From Lachnospiraceae bacterium (GTDB taxonomy: Bacteria > Bacillota > Clostridia > Lachnospirales > Lachnospiraceae), in assembly GCA_910574715.1 (NCBI GenBank), contig CAJTCH010000005.1:62001-126000 (forward strand): a stretch of DNA of 64,000 bases, read 5' to 3'. Under the pieces are notes generated by a model. That model made no database searches and was not told the origin of the DNA. It saw nothing but the letters and a program-made list of their open reading frames with translations. How positions within the stretch are numbered: position 1 is the first letter of the stretch; each line of letters starts with the position of its first letter. The position numbers were made by a program, and so were the translations under genes. Positions 25,147-34,313 of the stretch are shown here, piece after piece.

Positions 25147-26262
25147 ATGGACAGACTAAAATTATCGGACAATATTATCCGGCTCAGGCATGAGCGGAAG
25201 ATTACGCAGGAGGAACTGGCGAATTTCCTGGGAGTGACCAAGGCGTCCGTATCTAAGTGGGAGAATGCCCAGAGTACGCCGGATCTGATGCTTCTGCTCC
25301 AGATTTCCGCATTTTTTGACATGACGATAGATGAGCTGATCGGGTATAAAGCCCAGCTCTCCAGAGAACAGATCCGCCGTTTCTATGGGGAGCTCGTGGG
25401 AGATTTTGCGAAGCGGCCTTTTCATGAGGCAATAGAAAAAACCCGTAACCTGGCCCGGCGGTACTATTCCTGCCATCCTTTCCTTCTCCAGCTTATCGTA
25501 TTGTGCTGGAACCATTACATGCTGGCAGAGTCAAAAGAGGAACAGGAGAGGCTTTTGGAGGAGGCAGTTTCGTGGTGCGACCATATCTTAGAGAACTGCA
25601 GCGACGTAGGCGTGTGCAGTGATGCCCTGGTTTTGAAAGCAGGCTTAAGCCTCCAACTGGGGAAAGCAAAAGAAACGATTGCTATGCTGGAGCCGATGTC
25701 AGACCCTACCCGCCTTGCAGGGCAGGATGGAGCGCTGCTGGTTCAGGCTTACCAGATGGAAGGAGAACCTGAGAAAGCCAGAGGCTATATCCAGGCAAGA
25801 GAATATCTGGATCTGCTGAATCTGGTGAGTGATGCCATGATATCCCTGGCTTTATACCAGGATGATTTCAAGAGATGCCAGGAGACCATATGCAGGATTG
25901 GAAATGTAATAGAACAATACCGGTTGGAACGGCTTCATCCGAATGTGGCGGCGCAGTTCCATTACCAGACAGCGGTAGTGTATGCTTTGAACAGGGAGGA
26001 AGAAGGGGCGCTTAAGGCCCTCCGCTCTTTTCAAAAATGTGTTGACAGACTTTTATGTGCAGAGAAGCTGACGCTCCACGGGGATGATTATTTTGATCGG
26101 TTGGACGCATGGATTGAAACCCTTCCGCTAGGCGATATGGCTCCCCGAAGCAGGGAATTCATTTTCCGGAATCTGCAGGCGGCATTCGGTCATCCGGCCT
26201 TTGAGGGAATCAAAGAGAACCTCGATTTTCAAAGGATGCTGCAGCATTTTACGAGTAAGTAG
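25147..26262 (+). CDS. XRE-family HTH regulator with helical (TPR-like) C-terminus
   Basis: A 371-residue protein. Residues 4-60 are a Cro/CI HTH (NIIRLRHERKITQEELANFL, GVTKASVSKWENAQSTP). The remaining ~300 residues are alpha-helical repeats of TPR character (EAVSWCDHILENCSDVGVCS; ALVLKAGLSLQLGKAKETIA), as in peptide- or signal-sensing regulators. It heads a tight operon with a small membrane protein and two ABC exporters and probably controls them. TTAATTATA-rich DNA precedes it; no operator was identified. Confidence 0.88.
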   Translation: MDRLKLSDNIIRLRHERKITQEELANFLGVTKASVSKWENAQSTPDLMLLLQISAFFDMTIDELIGYKAQLSREQIRRFYGELVGDFAKRPFHEAIEKTRNLARRYYSCHPFLLQLIVLCWNHYMLAESKEEQERLLEEAVSWCDHILENCSDVGVCSDALVLKAGLSLQLGKAKETIAMLEPMSDPTRLAGQDGALLVQAYQMEGEPEKARGYIQAREYLDLLNLVSDAMISLALYQDDFKRCQETICRIGNVIEQYRLERLHPNVAAQFHYQTAVVYALNREEEGALKALRSFQKCVDRLLCAEKLTLHGDDYFDRLDAWIETLPLGDMAPRSREFIFRNLQAAFGHPAFEGIKENLDFQRMLQHFTSK

Positions 26263-26271
26263 GAGGAGAAA

Positions 26272-26478
26272 ATGATGCCTGATATAAATGAAATGTTACC
26301 TTTTTTAATTCCGCTGGCGATTGTGGAGGTTGTGCTGCTGATCTATACGCTCCACCATATTTTGACACATCAAACTTACAGGCACGGCAGCCGGGCCTTA
26401 TGGATTGTGATTACGTTAATTGGGATGCAGTTTATCGGACCAATCCTTTATTTTCTGCTGGGAAGGGAGGAAAACTGA
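26272..26478 (+). CDS. PLDc_N-domain small membrane protein
   Basis: A 68-residue protein with two membrane segments (FLIPLAIVEVVLLIYTLHHI and ALWIVITLIGMQFIGPILYF) ending in LLGREEN, the typical form of the stand-alone PLDc_N domain (W-x-x-I...Y-F-L-x-G-R). These small proteins often precede bacteriocin-type ABC exporters in Firmicutes and may be immunity or accessory factors. It lies 9 bases after the regulator and 1 base before the first ATPase gene. Confidence 0.88.
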   Translation: MMPDINEMLPFLIPLAIVEVVLLIYTLHHILTHQTYRHGSRALWIVITLIGMQFIGPILYFLLGREEN

Positions 26479-26479
26479 G

Positions 26480-27376
26480 ATGGAGATGTTATCCCTTTCC
26501 CATGTGGCAAAGAACTTCGGAGGAAAACAGGTGCTCCGTGATGTCAGTTTCTCCATCCCGGAGCATACGGTATACGGTTTCGTGGGACAAAACGGCGCCG
26601 GAAAGACCACGGCTATGAAGATGATTCTGGGGCTTCTGGCCGTAAGCGGCGGAGAGATTACCGTGAATGGAATGCCGGTCCGCTACGGAAACACACCGAC
26701 AAACCGGCTTATCGGTTATCTGCCTGATGTGCCGGAATTCTACCCGTATATGACTCCGTCAGAATATCTGCGTTTTTGCGGTGAGATCTCTGGCATGCCG
26801 GTAAAAGAGATCAAAAGCCGCTGTGAAGAGCTGCTGCGTCTGGTGGGGCTGGAAAAAGAGAAACACCGGATCAAAGGATTCTCCAGGGGCATGAAACAGC
26901 GCCTTGGGGTTGCGCAAGCCCTGTTTGGCAGACCTAAGCTGTTGATCTGCGACGAGCCTACTTCGGCCCTTGACCCGGCAGGCAGGAAGGAATTATTGGA
27001 CATTCTGACAGCGGCAAAGGAGGAGACAACGGTACTGTTCTCCACCCATATTCTGTCGGACGTGGAGCATATCTGTGATGAGATGGCGTTTCTGCACGAG
27101 GGGAAGATTGCCCTTAAGGGCTCTCTTGATGAGGTACGTAAGCTTAAGAAAGCTTCGGCGGTGACGGTGGAAATGGAGTATCCGGAAGACACAAAAGTTT
27201 TGCGGCAGGCGTTTCCGTTTCTTAAGGCTGCAGGAAAGAACAGCCTTCTCTTGGAGGAAGCAGAGAGGCTTCCAGAGCTTCTGCATTGGATTGCGGACAG
27301 GAGGTATCCGGTTATGCGTATCGAACGGCAGGAGGCGGATCTGGAAGACTTGTTTATGGAGGTGGTAGGCAAATGA
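26480..27376 (+). CDS. ABC transporter ATP-binding protein (exporter 1)
   Basis: A 298-residue ATPase of the ABC-2/bacitracin-resistance type. Walker A is GQNGAGKTTAMK, signature FSRGMKQRLG, Walker B LLICDEPTSALDPAGR, H-loop FSTHILSD; the last ~80 residues are the usual C-terminal extension. ATG 26480 is used because GGAGG lies before it; a start at 26420 inside the previous gene is unlikely. Its TGA overlaps the ATG of the permease gene. Confidence 0.93.
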   Translation: MEMLSLSHVAKNFGGKQVLRDVSFSIPEHTVYGFVGQNGAGKTTAMKMILGLLAVSGGEITVNGMPVRYGNTPTNRLIGYLPDVPEFYPYMTPSEYLRFCGEISGMPVKEIKSRCEELLRLVGLEKEKHRIKGFSRGMKQRLGVAQALFGRPKLLICDEPTSALDPAGRKELLDILTAAKEETTVLFSTHILSDVEHICDEMAFLHEGKIALKGSLDEVRKLKKASAVTVEMEYPEDTKVLRQAFPFLKAAGKNSLLLEEAERLPELLHWIADRRYPVMRIERQEADLEDLFMEVVGK

Positions 27377-28134
27377 ATGCATTTCTGAAAAAAGAATGGA
27401 TGGAATGGAATCGGACCGGGCGGTCGTGGATTCTGATGCTGGTTTTCGTATTATTTGGGATTATGAATCCTGCCCTGGCGAAGCTTACACCCTGGCTTAT
27501 GGAAGCCTTATCGGATTCTCTGGCGGATACGGGGCTTGTGACGACAGCCGTCCAGGTGGATGCCATGACCTCCTGGACGCAGTTTTATAAAAATATCCCA
27601 ATAGGGTTGATCATTTTCATCCTGATCGTCGGTGGGAATTTTACCGCAGAGTACGAGAAAGGCACGCTGATTCCTGTCGTAACCAAAGGACTGTCACGCC
27701 AAAGCGTCCTGGCGGCGAAGGCGGTATTCTTATATGGCTCCTGGACGGTGCTGTATGCGGTCTGTTTTGGGATTACTTATGGTTACAACGCATATTTCTG
27801 GGATAACGGGATTGCCGGGAACCTGTTCTTTGCTGTCGCCTGTACGTGGCTGTTTGGCGTGTGGGCAGCCGCGCTTCTGATTTTCTTTTCCGCGGTGTCA
27901 AAAAGCAGTTCCCAGGTACTTCTAGGAACCGGCGGGACGGCGCTGGGCGTTTATCTTCTTTCTATGTTCCCGAAGCTTGACGCTTTTCTTCCGGCAAGGC
28001 TGCTGAGGGGAATGGAGCTTTTACAAAGGGTCAAAAGCCCGGAAGATTATTATGCCAACATAACGGTAGTGGGGCTAATGGTTTTGCTGTGTATGGTACT
28101 GTCTGTCGGTTGTTTTAACCGGAAACAGTTGTAG
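27373..28134 (+). CDS. ABC-2 type permease (exporter 1)
   Basis: A 253-residue membrane protein with about six helices (WILMLVFVLFGIMNPALA; IPIGLIIFILIVGGNFTAEY; GTALGVYLLSMFPKLD). The segment NFTAEYEKGTLIPVVTKGLS is a common ABC-2 permease pattern. It overlaps the preceding ATPase gene by 4 bases (ATGA) and forms the membrane half of that exporter. Confidence 0.88.
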   Translation: MNAFLKKEWMEWNRTGRSWILMLVFVLFGIMNPALAKLTPWLMEALSDSLADTGLVTTAVQVDAMTSWTQFYKNIPIGLIIFILIVGGNFTAEYEKGTLIPVVTKGLSRQSVLAAKAVFLYGSWTVLYAVCFGITYGYNAYFWDNGIAGNLFFAVACTWLFGVWAAALLIFFSAVSKSSSQVLLGTGGTALGVYLLSMFPKLDAFLPARLLRGMELLQRVKSPEDYYANITVVGLMVLLCMVLSVGCFNRKQL

Positions 28135-28149
28135 AATGGGAGGAGAGTT

Positions 28150-28875
28150 ATGCTTATTATCAATCATTTGACGAAACATTATAAGGGAAGCAGTAAGGGG
28201 ATCTCGGATCTAAGCCTTCAGGTGAGACCGGGGGATATCTATGCGTTTATTGGACACAACGGAGCCGGAAAGACTACTACGTTAAAGTGCATTGCCGGTA
28301 TTCATGATTATGAAACCGGTGAGATTAGGATCGGAGGGAGGAACCTTCGGGAGGCTCCCCTTGCCTGCAAACAGGTAACGGCTTATATTCCGGATAATCC
28401 GGATCTGTATGAGTATCTGACAGGTATCCAGTATCTGAACTTTATTGCCGATATTTTCAAAGTTTCAGCAGAAGACAGGAAGGAACGGATTCAAAGATAC
28501 GGGGATGAATTCGAGATAACGGCGTCTCTTGGAGATCTGATTTCCTCTTATTCCCATGGCATGAAACAGAAGCTTGCAATCATATCTGCGATGCTGCATG
28601 AACCAAAGCTGCTGATTCTGGACGAGCCTTTTGTCGGGCTTGACCCGAAAGCGGCCGTTGTCCTGAAGGGTATAATGAGGAAGCTTTGTGACAGCGGGGG
28701 CGCCATATTCTTCTCTACCCACGTGCTGGAGGTGGCTGAAAAGCTCTGCAACAAGGTAGCGATGGTCAAAGACGGGCGTCTGGTTGCCTCCGGCAGTATG
28801 GCGGAGGTTGTGGAGCAGGGCAGAACTCTGGAGTCTATTTTTATGGAGGTGGTAAATGATGCCGGCACAGATTAG
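28150..28875 (+). CDS. ABC transporter ATP-binding protein (exporter 2)
   Basis: A 241-residue ATPase. Walker A GHNGAGKTTTLK, signature YSHGMKQKLA, Walker B LLILDEPFVGLDPKAA and H-loop FSTHVLEVAE are intact. It has no long C-terminal extension, unlike exporter 1. It begins 15 bases after permease 1 and overlaps the start of permease 2 by 20 bases, so translation is coupled. Confidence 0.93.
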   Translation: MLIINHLTKHYKGSSKGISDLSLQVRPGDIYAFIGHNGAGKTTTLKCIAGIHDYETGEIRIGGRNLREAPLACKQVTAYIPDNPDLYEYLTGIQYLNFIADIFKVSAEDRKERIQRYGDEFEITASLGDLISSYSHGMKQKLAIISAMLHEPKLLILDEPFVGLDPKAAVVLKGIMRKLCDSGGAIFFSTHVLEVAEKLCNKVAMVKDGRLVASGSMAEVVEQGRTLESIFMEVVNDAGTD

Positions 28876-30460
28876 TTTGGAACAGATTAAGATCATGGCA
28901 GGGTTGGAGCTCTGTAATCTCTTTGGCATCAATGTTTTACGGTTTTCTAAGGATAGGCGTGCGAAAAAGAGGGCGGTACTGCTGTCCGTTCTCTGGGCGT
29001 TCCTGATTATGCTGATGCTTTTTTACGTGGGCGGTCTTTCCTACGGCCTGGTTCGGCTTGGGGCGGAAGCGGAGATCATTTCATGCCTGATCGCGGTTTC
29101 CAGTATCCTGATTTTTATTTTTGGAGTCTTAAAGGCGGGAAGCATCATATTCCGGGTACAGGGATTTGATATGGTATCCGCCCTGCCTGTAACGAAAGGC
29201 GCGATAGTAATCAGCCGGTTTCTGCGCATGTATACAGAAAATATGCTGCTGGCAGGTCTGATACTGATTCCGGGGATCGCAGTATATGCCTGGTCGGTGA
29301 GGCCGGGGGCAACATTTTATTTGAATGCATTTCTTGGAATCTGGTCCGTGCCGTTATTGCCAATGACAGGGGCGATCCTTGCGGGGGCGCTGGTTTCAGG
29401 TATTTCCGCCAGGACGAGGCATAAAAGCCTGGCGGCGTCAGCGCTGACGCTTCTGTTAGCTTTTGCGGTTATGTTTGGTTCTTCACGGCTTACGGCTATG
29501 GAAGGGATGGAAAGCATGGAGTTCATAGAGGAACTGTCAGGGATGGTTTCGGCCATGCTGGAGGACTACTATCCGCCTGCTGTCTGGCTTGGAACGGCGA
29601 TTGTAAAGGGGGAATTCGGCCGGTGCCTGATGTATACGGGAGTGTTTTTGGCTGTATTTGCTGCAGCGGCGGCGATCGTATCCGCCTGTTTTCAATCCAT
29701 CTGCCGGAATCTGCATACAACGGCGGCTAAGCATGATTATCAGGTGGGAGAGCTGAAAGCGGATTCGGCGCTGGCGTCTCTGTGCAGAAAAGAATTCCGA
29801 CGGTATGTTTCATCCAGTATCTATGTGTCCAATACGCTGATTGGGCCAATCCTGGGATGCGTCATATCGGGGGCGCTTCTTTTTACAGGGCCGGAGAAGA
29901 TTAAGGAAATACTGCCGATTCCGGTTGACCTAGCAGGGATCGCGCCATTCCTGCTGGCAGGTACTTTTTGTATGATGACCACTGCAGCGACTTCTGTTTC
30001 TATGGAGGGGAAGAACTGGTGGCTCATCAAAAGCCTGCCGCTGCCGACGAAAACGATCCTTGACGCGAAGATTCTGATGAATTTGATACTGGTTCTGCCT
30101 TTTTATCTCCTGTCAGAGGTTTTCTTAATCTTAGCATTAAGGCCCGGGATACAGGAAGGTTTCTGGCTGGCAGTGATTCCGGTGGTGATCCTTTTGTTTG
30201 CCTGTATATACGGGATTACCATAAACCTGCATTTCCCGGTTATGGATTGGGAGAATGAAGTAAGCGTGGTCAAGCAGAGCGCTTCATCCATACTTGGCGG
30301 CATGGGCGGGGCTGTCCTTGCGGTTCTTGGCGGCGCGGGCGCCTGTGTGGTTCCGGGAGGATATCTTGGTGGATATGAGACGGTTCTGTGTGTGTTGGTT
30401 TTGGGGATTGCATGGTTGTTGTACCGAAAAAATAACCGCATGGATCTGCGGGGAATTTGA
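28856..30460 (+). CDS. Large ABC permease (exporter 2)
   Basis: A 534-residue membrane protein with about twelve hydrophobic segments, partner of the ATPase encoded just before it. After an N-terminal cytoplasmic piece, paired helices include FLIMLMLFYVGGLSYGLVRL and LPVTKGAIVISRFLRMYTEN, a pattern seen in large clostridial ABC-2-like permeases. The cargo is unknown; the operon context (XRE regulator, PLDc_N protein) suggests peptide export or self-protection. Confidence 0.82.
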   Translation: MMPAQISLEQIKIMAGLELCNLFGINVLRFSKDRRAKKRAVLLSVLWAFLIMLMLFYVGGLSYGLVRLGAEAEIISCLIAVSSILIFIFGVLKAGSIIFRVQGFDMVSALPVTKGAIVISRFLRMYTENMLLAGLILIPGIAVYAWSVRPGATFYLNAFLGIWSVPLLPMTGAILAGALVSGISARTRHKSLAASALTLLLAFAVMFGSSRLTAMEGMESMEFIEELSGMVSAMLEDYYPPAVWLGTAIVKGEFGRCLMYTGVFLAVFAAAAAIVSACFQSICRNLHTTAAKHDYQVGELKADSALASLCRKEFRRYVSSSIYVSNTLIGPILGCVISGALLFTGPEKIKEILPIPVDLAGIAPFLLAGTFCMMTTAATSVSMEGKNWWLIKSLPLPTKTILDAKILMNLILVLPFYLLSEVFLILALRPGIQEGFWLAVIPVVILLFACIYGITINLHFPVMDWENEVSVVKQSASSILGGMGGAVLAVLGGAGACVVPGGYLGGYETVLCVLVLGIAWLLYRKNNRMDLRGI

Positions 30461-30841
30461 GGAAAACAGGATTGATATATTTCGTCTTTGGAGAGTCGTC
30501 GGCACATGGCTGCCTCAGCACAACTTAACAACGGAACCATTTTCGATAGAAAAGTATTTCCAGAATGCGGAAGATATGGTATGGAAATAAATTCATAAAT
30601 CTGGAGAAAAACTTACATCGGCCAATGGGAGTGATTCGGTAAGCTTTGTATATGAAGATTCTTCGCTTACATATGCCGGCCAGACAACCACTCTTGCATT
30701 GGCCGAACCCGATTTTATCCAGGAAATACAGGCGCCGGGAAAGTATTATAAGTCAAACGAAATATATGAGTTTACATATACACACAAAAATGACGAGACA
30801 TATGAATATATATTTTTTCTCATGATTATACTAATAAAAGA
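30461..30841 (+). pseudogene. Coding-like relics in the gap after the ABC operon
   Basis: About 437 bases separate the ABC operon from the FtsX permease gene. Part of it reads SANGSDSVSFVYEDSSLTYA followed by GQTTTLALAEPDFIQEIQAP and KYYKSNEIYEFTYT, which looks like a fragment of an extracytoplasmic protein. An earlier stretch (WRVVGTWLPQHNLTTEPFSI) is in another frame. No start or full domain is recognised. Confidence 0.35.
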
Positions 30842-30877
30842 TTTATGCCCGCTTGGTTCATTGCTCGCGGGCATAAA
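30842..30877. terminator. Strong hairpin between convergent operons
   Basis: TTTATGCCCGC (30842-30852) and GCGGGCATAAA (30867-30877) pair perfectly over 11 bp around a 14-base loop, 20 bases after the FtsX permease stop codon on the minus strand. A/T-rich flanks on both sides allow use in either direction. Confidence 0.85.
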
Positions 30878-30897
30878 ATATCATTCATATTCGGCTG

Positions 30898-33465
30898 TCA
30901 ATTAAGGCGCAGCCGCTCAATAATGCTCGCCCTGACCATCCTCCTGTATACAACGACCGGTATCGTCACAGTCAGAATGAAAAGGAACGGATATAAAACC
31001 AACATCGGCCACGCCACAAAGTGATATGTGAAAAACCAGATGCTGGAGGATATCCCCCTTACAATCACCAGAGAAAGGAATCCTCCGAAGACTACAGACG
31101 CAGCGATTGTCCCTGCCGCATAATAAAGCCCTTCATAAGAAAGCATACTTTTTAACTGTTTCCCCGTCATACCGATACTCTGTAACATGGCAAATTCCTT
31201 CCTGCGCGTAAGAATACTTGTCAGTACGGAATTTATAAAATTTGCTATTCCGATAAAGCCGATCAAGACACTCAACGTACCGCCGATTGTAACGATTAAG
31301 GAAGTCAGACTGTCAAAGGACGCTTTATAGGTTCCTCTGGAATCAAAATCCATATTCGGTTCTGTATTTTCCACGTAACTGCCTAGAAACTCTTCCATCT
31401 CCGTTTCCCTGCCGTCTTTCACATTGAATGGGAAACCGACCAGATGAGGGGTATCGCAGAGCTTCCGAAAACGTTCTGTCGGCAGGTAGAATCTCGACGC
31501 GCCCGTGTGACGGGTAGTAGCCGTATTCTCATTTGTGCGGACCTTCGCCATAACCGTAAGGTCAAAACTTCGGTCTCTGGAAATATGTGTGCCATCCACA
31601 TTCAGATGGTTGAAACGTATCTTGTCCCCGACATTCACCTCCGGATTGTCGATCACGTTTCCATTATCGTCACACTCAACATTAAACAGAACATAGTCTC
31701 CCGATGCAAACGCCTGCCAGTCTATTGTTCCCTCTAAGACCTCCATAGAATCCAACAGAAACTCATCCGCCCCGTACAAATCAACATACGGGTTCCCGTC
31801 AGTATCCTTATTATAGTTGGCAAACGCCTGACTGGAGGCGGAGAATGCTTCCTCCAGAATCCGCGACGTGTAAAGCCGGCCGCCGTCTTCAAAACTGTCT
31901 TGCCGCCGCACCGCTTCTATAAATGACTCCGACAGCTCATACTCGCTTCTTTCAAACCGATACTGGAAATAATCTGCAGAAGAGATCAAAAAATCCACAT
32001 CCATAAATTTTGAAATATATTTGTCAATATCAAATCCTGCCGCTAATGTAAATACGGTATTGAACAGCACCAGGCTCAACGTCATGGATACCAGAACAAG
32101 CACTGTACGTCTGCGGTTCCTGCCCAGGTTCGCCAAAGCCATTCGATGAATTTTCGCCCCTTTTGTTGACTTCTTATCCGTACTCTTCTTCCCAAAGGCT
32201 CCAGGGTCATTTTCCGTATACCGGATCGCCTCAATCGGAGACACCATTCCCGCGATTCTGGCAGGCCTGCGTACACTGATGAAAACTGTTATCAGGGCAA
32301 ATACTGCCGAGCCGATAAAAATATAAGGATTGGCCGTCACCTTGATTCCCGCCTCTGATGTATAGCTGGTTCCATTCATCAGGAAAGGCACCAGCGCACG
32401 TCCGATCAAAAATCCAAACAAAAGCCCGATCGGTATACCAATCAGCGAAAGCCGCAGTACCTGGCCGGAAATCAGCCGCTTAATCTGACGTTTTGTAATC
32501 CCCAGCGTTTTAAGCTGCCCGTAAGATTGGATATCCTGTATCACAGATATTTGAAAAATATTATATATAATCAGGTACCCCGCCACAATGATGAGAAGAA
32601 TCCCTGCAATTCCGGAAATAAGCATGGCAGGATTTTCAAGCAGGTTTCCTCCTGTATATGCCGGACTGATCCTCGCAATAATATAATTCGGATCTTCTGC
32701 GCTTCCTCCCATTGTGTCGCATGTATATCCTGTTTCAGAAAGGAGCTGCTGCAATTTTGCCTCTGGGTCCCCGTTTCCTTTAAACATGATATAAGATGCG
32801 ACAGAGCCGGTATAATCACCGCCTACCGTATGGGTATAGCCGTCAAGTTCTGCATGACTGTCCATAAAAGCCTTTGATACAAGCAGCCTACCTACATTGC
32901 TCAGGCTGTCTGTTTCCCAAAAACCGCACAATGTGAAATCGGTCTGGTATTCTTTCCCTTTCATCTCATAGGACAGAGAAACTGTCTCACCAATTCTGGC
33001 CGGTATCCCCAGCGCCTCCAGCGTTTTCGTATCTGCCATGATCTCCCGGTCCGCTGCTGGCTTCTGACCTTCTGTCGGTTCATATCGCGCAAAATCAAGC
33101 ATCGTATCGTCCATATACCAGACTTCTGCCCGCCATTTTTCAAGTCCCGGGTTCTTGAGCTTATAGGAAATACATTTCGTATAGGCAATCCTGTCAATGA
33201 GAGGGCTCCCTTTCACATCCTCATAGATATTGTCATTAATATAGCTTAACACAGCCTGACCGTCGCCACCCGCTTTCCGGATATTCTGATCGTGGATAGT
33301 GTCCATCATGCCAAAGCCCAGAGTAAAAATCGCAGCAAAGAGGGTCGTCGTCAGAACAATCGCAATCACGGCAATCATATTTCTGCTCTTGTTCGCCTTA
33401 AAATACCGCCCCGATAGCCGTTTTAACACAGCCTGATTATTATTTCCGAATAGAATATCATTCAT
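30898..33465 (-). CDS. FtsX-type ABC permease, 855 residues (module 1)
   Basis: A membrane protein with an N-terminal helix (MIAVIAIVLTTTLFAAIFTL), a ~220-residue outer domain, three helices of a first FtsX unit ending in SVRRPARIAGMVSPIEAIRY, a further helix, a second outer domain and a C-terminal FtsX unit (FIGIANFINSVLTSILTRRK, FAMLQSIGMTGKQLKSML). This double-FtsX plan is typical of antimicrobial-peptide resistance or lipoprotein/peptide transporters of Firmicutes. It is encoded after its ATPase, with the two-component genes of the same direction further upstream. Confidence 0.9.
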   Translation of the reverse strand: MNDILFGNNNQAVLKRLSGRYFKANKSRNMIAVIAIVLTTTLFAAIFTLGFGMMDTIHDQNIRKAGGDGQAVLSYINDNIYEDVKGSPLIDRIAYTKCISYKLKNPGLEKWRAEVWYMDDTMLDFARYEPTEGQKPAADREIMADTKTLEALGIPARIGETVSLSYEMKGKEYQTDFTLCGFWETDSLSNVGRLLVSKAFMDSHAELDGYTHTVGGDYTGSVASYIMFKGNGDPEAKLQQLLSETGYTCDTMGGSAEDPNYIIARISPAYTGGNLLENPAMLISGIAGILLIIVAGYLIIYNIFQISVIQDIQSYGQLKTLGITKRQIKRLISGQVLRLSLIGIPIGLLFGFLIGRALVPFLMNGTSYTSEAGIKVTANPYIFIGSAVFALITVFISVRRPARIAGMVSPIEAIRYTENDPGAFGKKSTDKKSTKGAKIHRMALANLGRNRRRTVLVLVSMTLSLVLFNTVFTLAAGFDIDKYISKFMDVDFLISSADYFQYRFERSEYELSESFIEAVRRQDSFEDGGRLYTSRILEEAFSASSQAFANYNKDTDGNPYVDLYGADEFLLDSMEVLEGTIDWQAFASGDYVLFNVECDDNGNVIDNPEVNVGDKIRFNHLNVDGTHISRDRSFDLTVMAKVRTNENTATTRHTGASRFYLPTERFRKLCDTPHLVGFPFNVKDGRETEMEEFLGSYVENTEPNMDFDSRGTYKASFDSLTSLIVTIGGTLSVLIGFIGIANFINSVLTSILTRRKEFAMLQSIGMTGKQLKSMLSYEGLYYAAGTIAASVVFGGFLSLVIVRGISSSIWFFTYHFVAWPMLVLYPFLFILTVTIPVVVYRRMVRASIIERLRLN

Positions 33466-33479
33466 CTTCAGTCCCCTCC

Positions 33480-34145
33480 TTACTCCAAGATCCTGCCGTC
33501 CTCGATACGGACAATACGATCAGCCAGCTGGGCGATCTCATTATTATGCGTAATCATCACAAGGGTCTGGTCAAACTTATAGCTTGTGGTTTTCAGAAGC
33601 CCTAAGACATCGCTGCTGGTCCGGCTGTCCAGATTTCCGGTCGGTTCATCCGCCAGGATGATTGCAGGTTTTGACACAAGCGCCCTGGCAATCGCCACCC
33701 GCTGCTGCTGTCCTCCTGAAAGATTATTCGGCATACTGTTCAGCTTGTCATCAAGTGCAAGCAGGCCCACCACATCCTCCATGAATTTCCGGTCTACAGT
33801 GTCGCCGTCCAGTTCTACCGGCAGCACAATATTCTCATATACATTAAGAATCGGAACCAGGTTATAATTCTGAAAGACAAAACCGATATTGCGCCTGCGG
33901 AAAATCGTAAGCTGCTCGTCGTTCATTTGGGATAATTCCTTGCCTTTTACTTTGATACTGCCGGAGGTCGGATTATCCAGACCTCCCATCATATTTAACA
34001 GGGTAGACTTCCCGCTTCCGGAGGTTCCAACGATGGCCACAAATTCTCCCTGTCCGATATTAAGGGTAATCCCGTCCAATGCTTTGGTTATATTGGGCTC
34101 TTCGCCATAATATTTTTTTAAATCTGTCGTCTGCAAAATGCTCAT
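33480..34145 (-). CDS. ABC ATPase, MacB/LolD type (module 1)
   Basis: A 221-residue ATPase with Walker [15 protein letters not shown]-loop VFQNYNLVP, signature [16 protein letters not shown] and Walker [15 protein letters not shown]. It drives the FtsX permease encoded 14 bases downstream. Its promoter (34198-34231) carries 11-bp repeats also found before the response-regulator gene, so it is probably activated by that regulator. Confidence 0.95.
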   Translation of the reverse strand: MSILQTTDLKKYYGEEPNITKALDGITLNIGQGEFVAIVGTSGSGKSTLLNMMGGLDNPTSGSIKVKGKELSQMNDEQLTIFRRRNIGFVFQNYNLVPILNVYENIVLPVELDGDTVDRKFMEDVVGLLALDDKLNSMPNNLSGGQQQRVAIARALVSKPAIILADEPTGNLDSRTSSDVLGLLKTTSYKFDQTLVMITHNNEIAQLADRIVRIEDGRILE

Positions 34146-34197
34146 AGGTCCACGTCCTTTCTGATAATTAAGAAACTTCTTTCCACGTTTCTGACCA

Positions 34198-34273
34198 TAT
34201 CATAACAGTCAAACCTCTCAGAAATCTCACAGGGAACAAAGACTTTTCAACAATTTGGCTTTGAAATCTCACA
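34198..34273 (-). promoter_or_regulatory. Promoter of ABC module 1 with response-regulator sites
   Basis: The 11-mer GAAATCTCACA occurs at 34221-34231 and 34263-34273. The first is preceded directly by CAAACCTCTCA (34210-34220), giving an 11-bp tandem repeat, the spacing of OmpR-family sites. On the minus strand a TATGAT -10 (34198-34203) lies 6 bases past the tandem site, so the regulator would cover the -35, as an activator does. Confidence 0.7.
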
Positions 34274-34313
34274 ATTCAGTGACATTTCGGCAGTAATGAA
34301 GAGAACAGAACGG

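Noticed and set aside
26740-27372. A 210-codon minus-strand frame opposite the first ABC ATPase
   Set aside because: The plus-strand protein has all ABC motifs; the antisense frame shows no domain or ribosome site.
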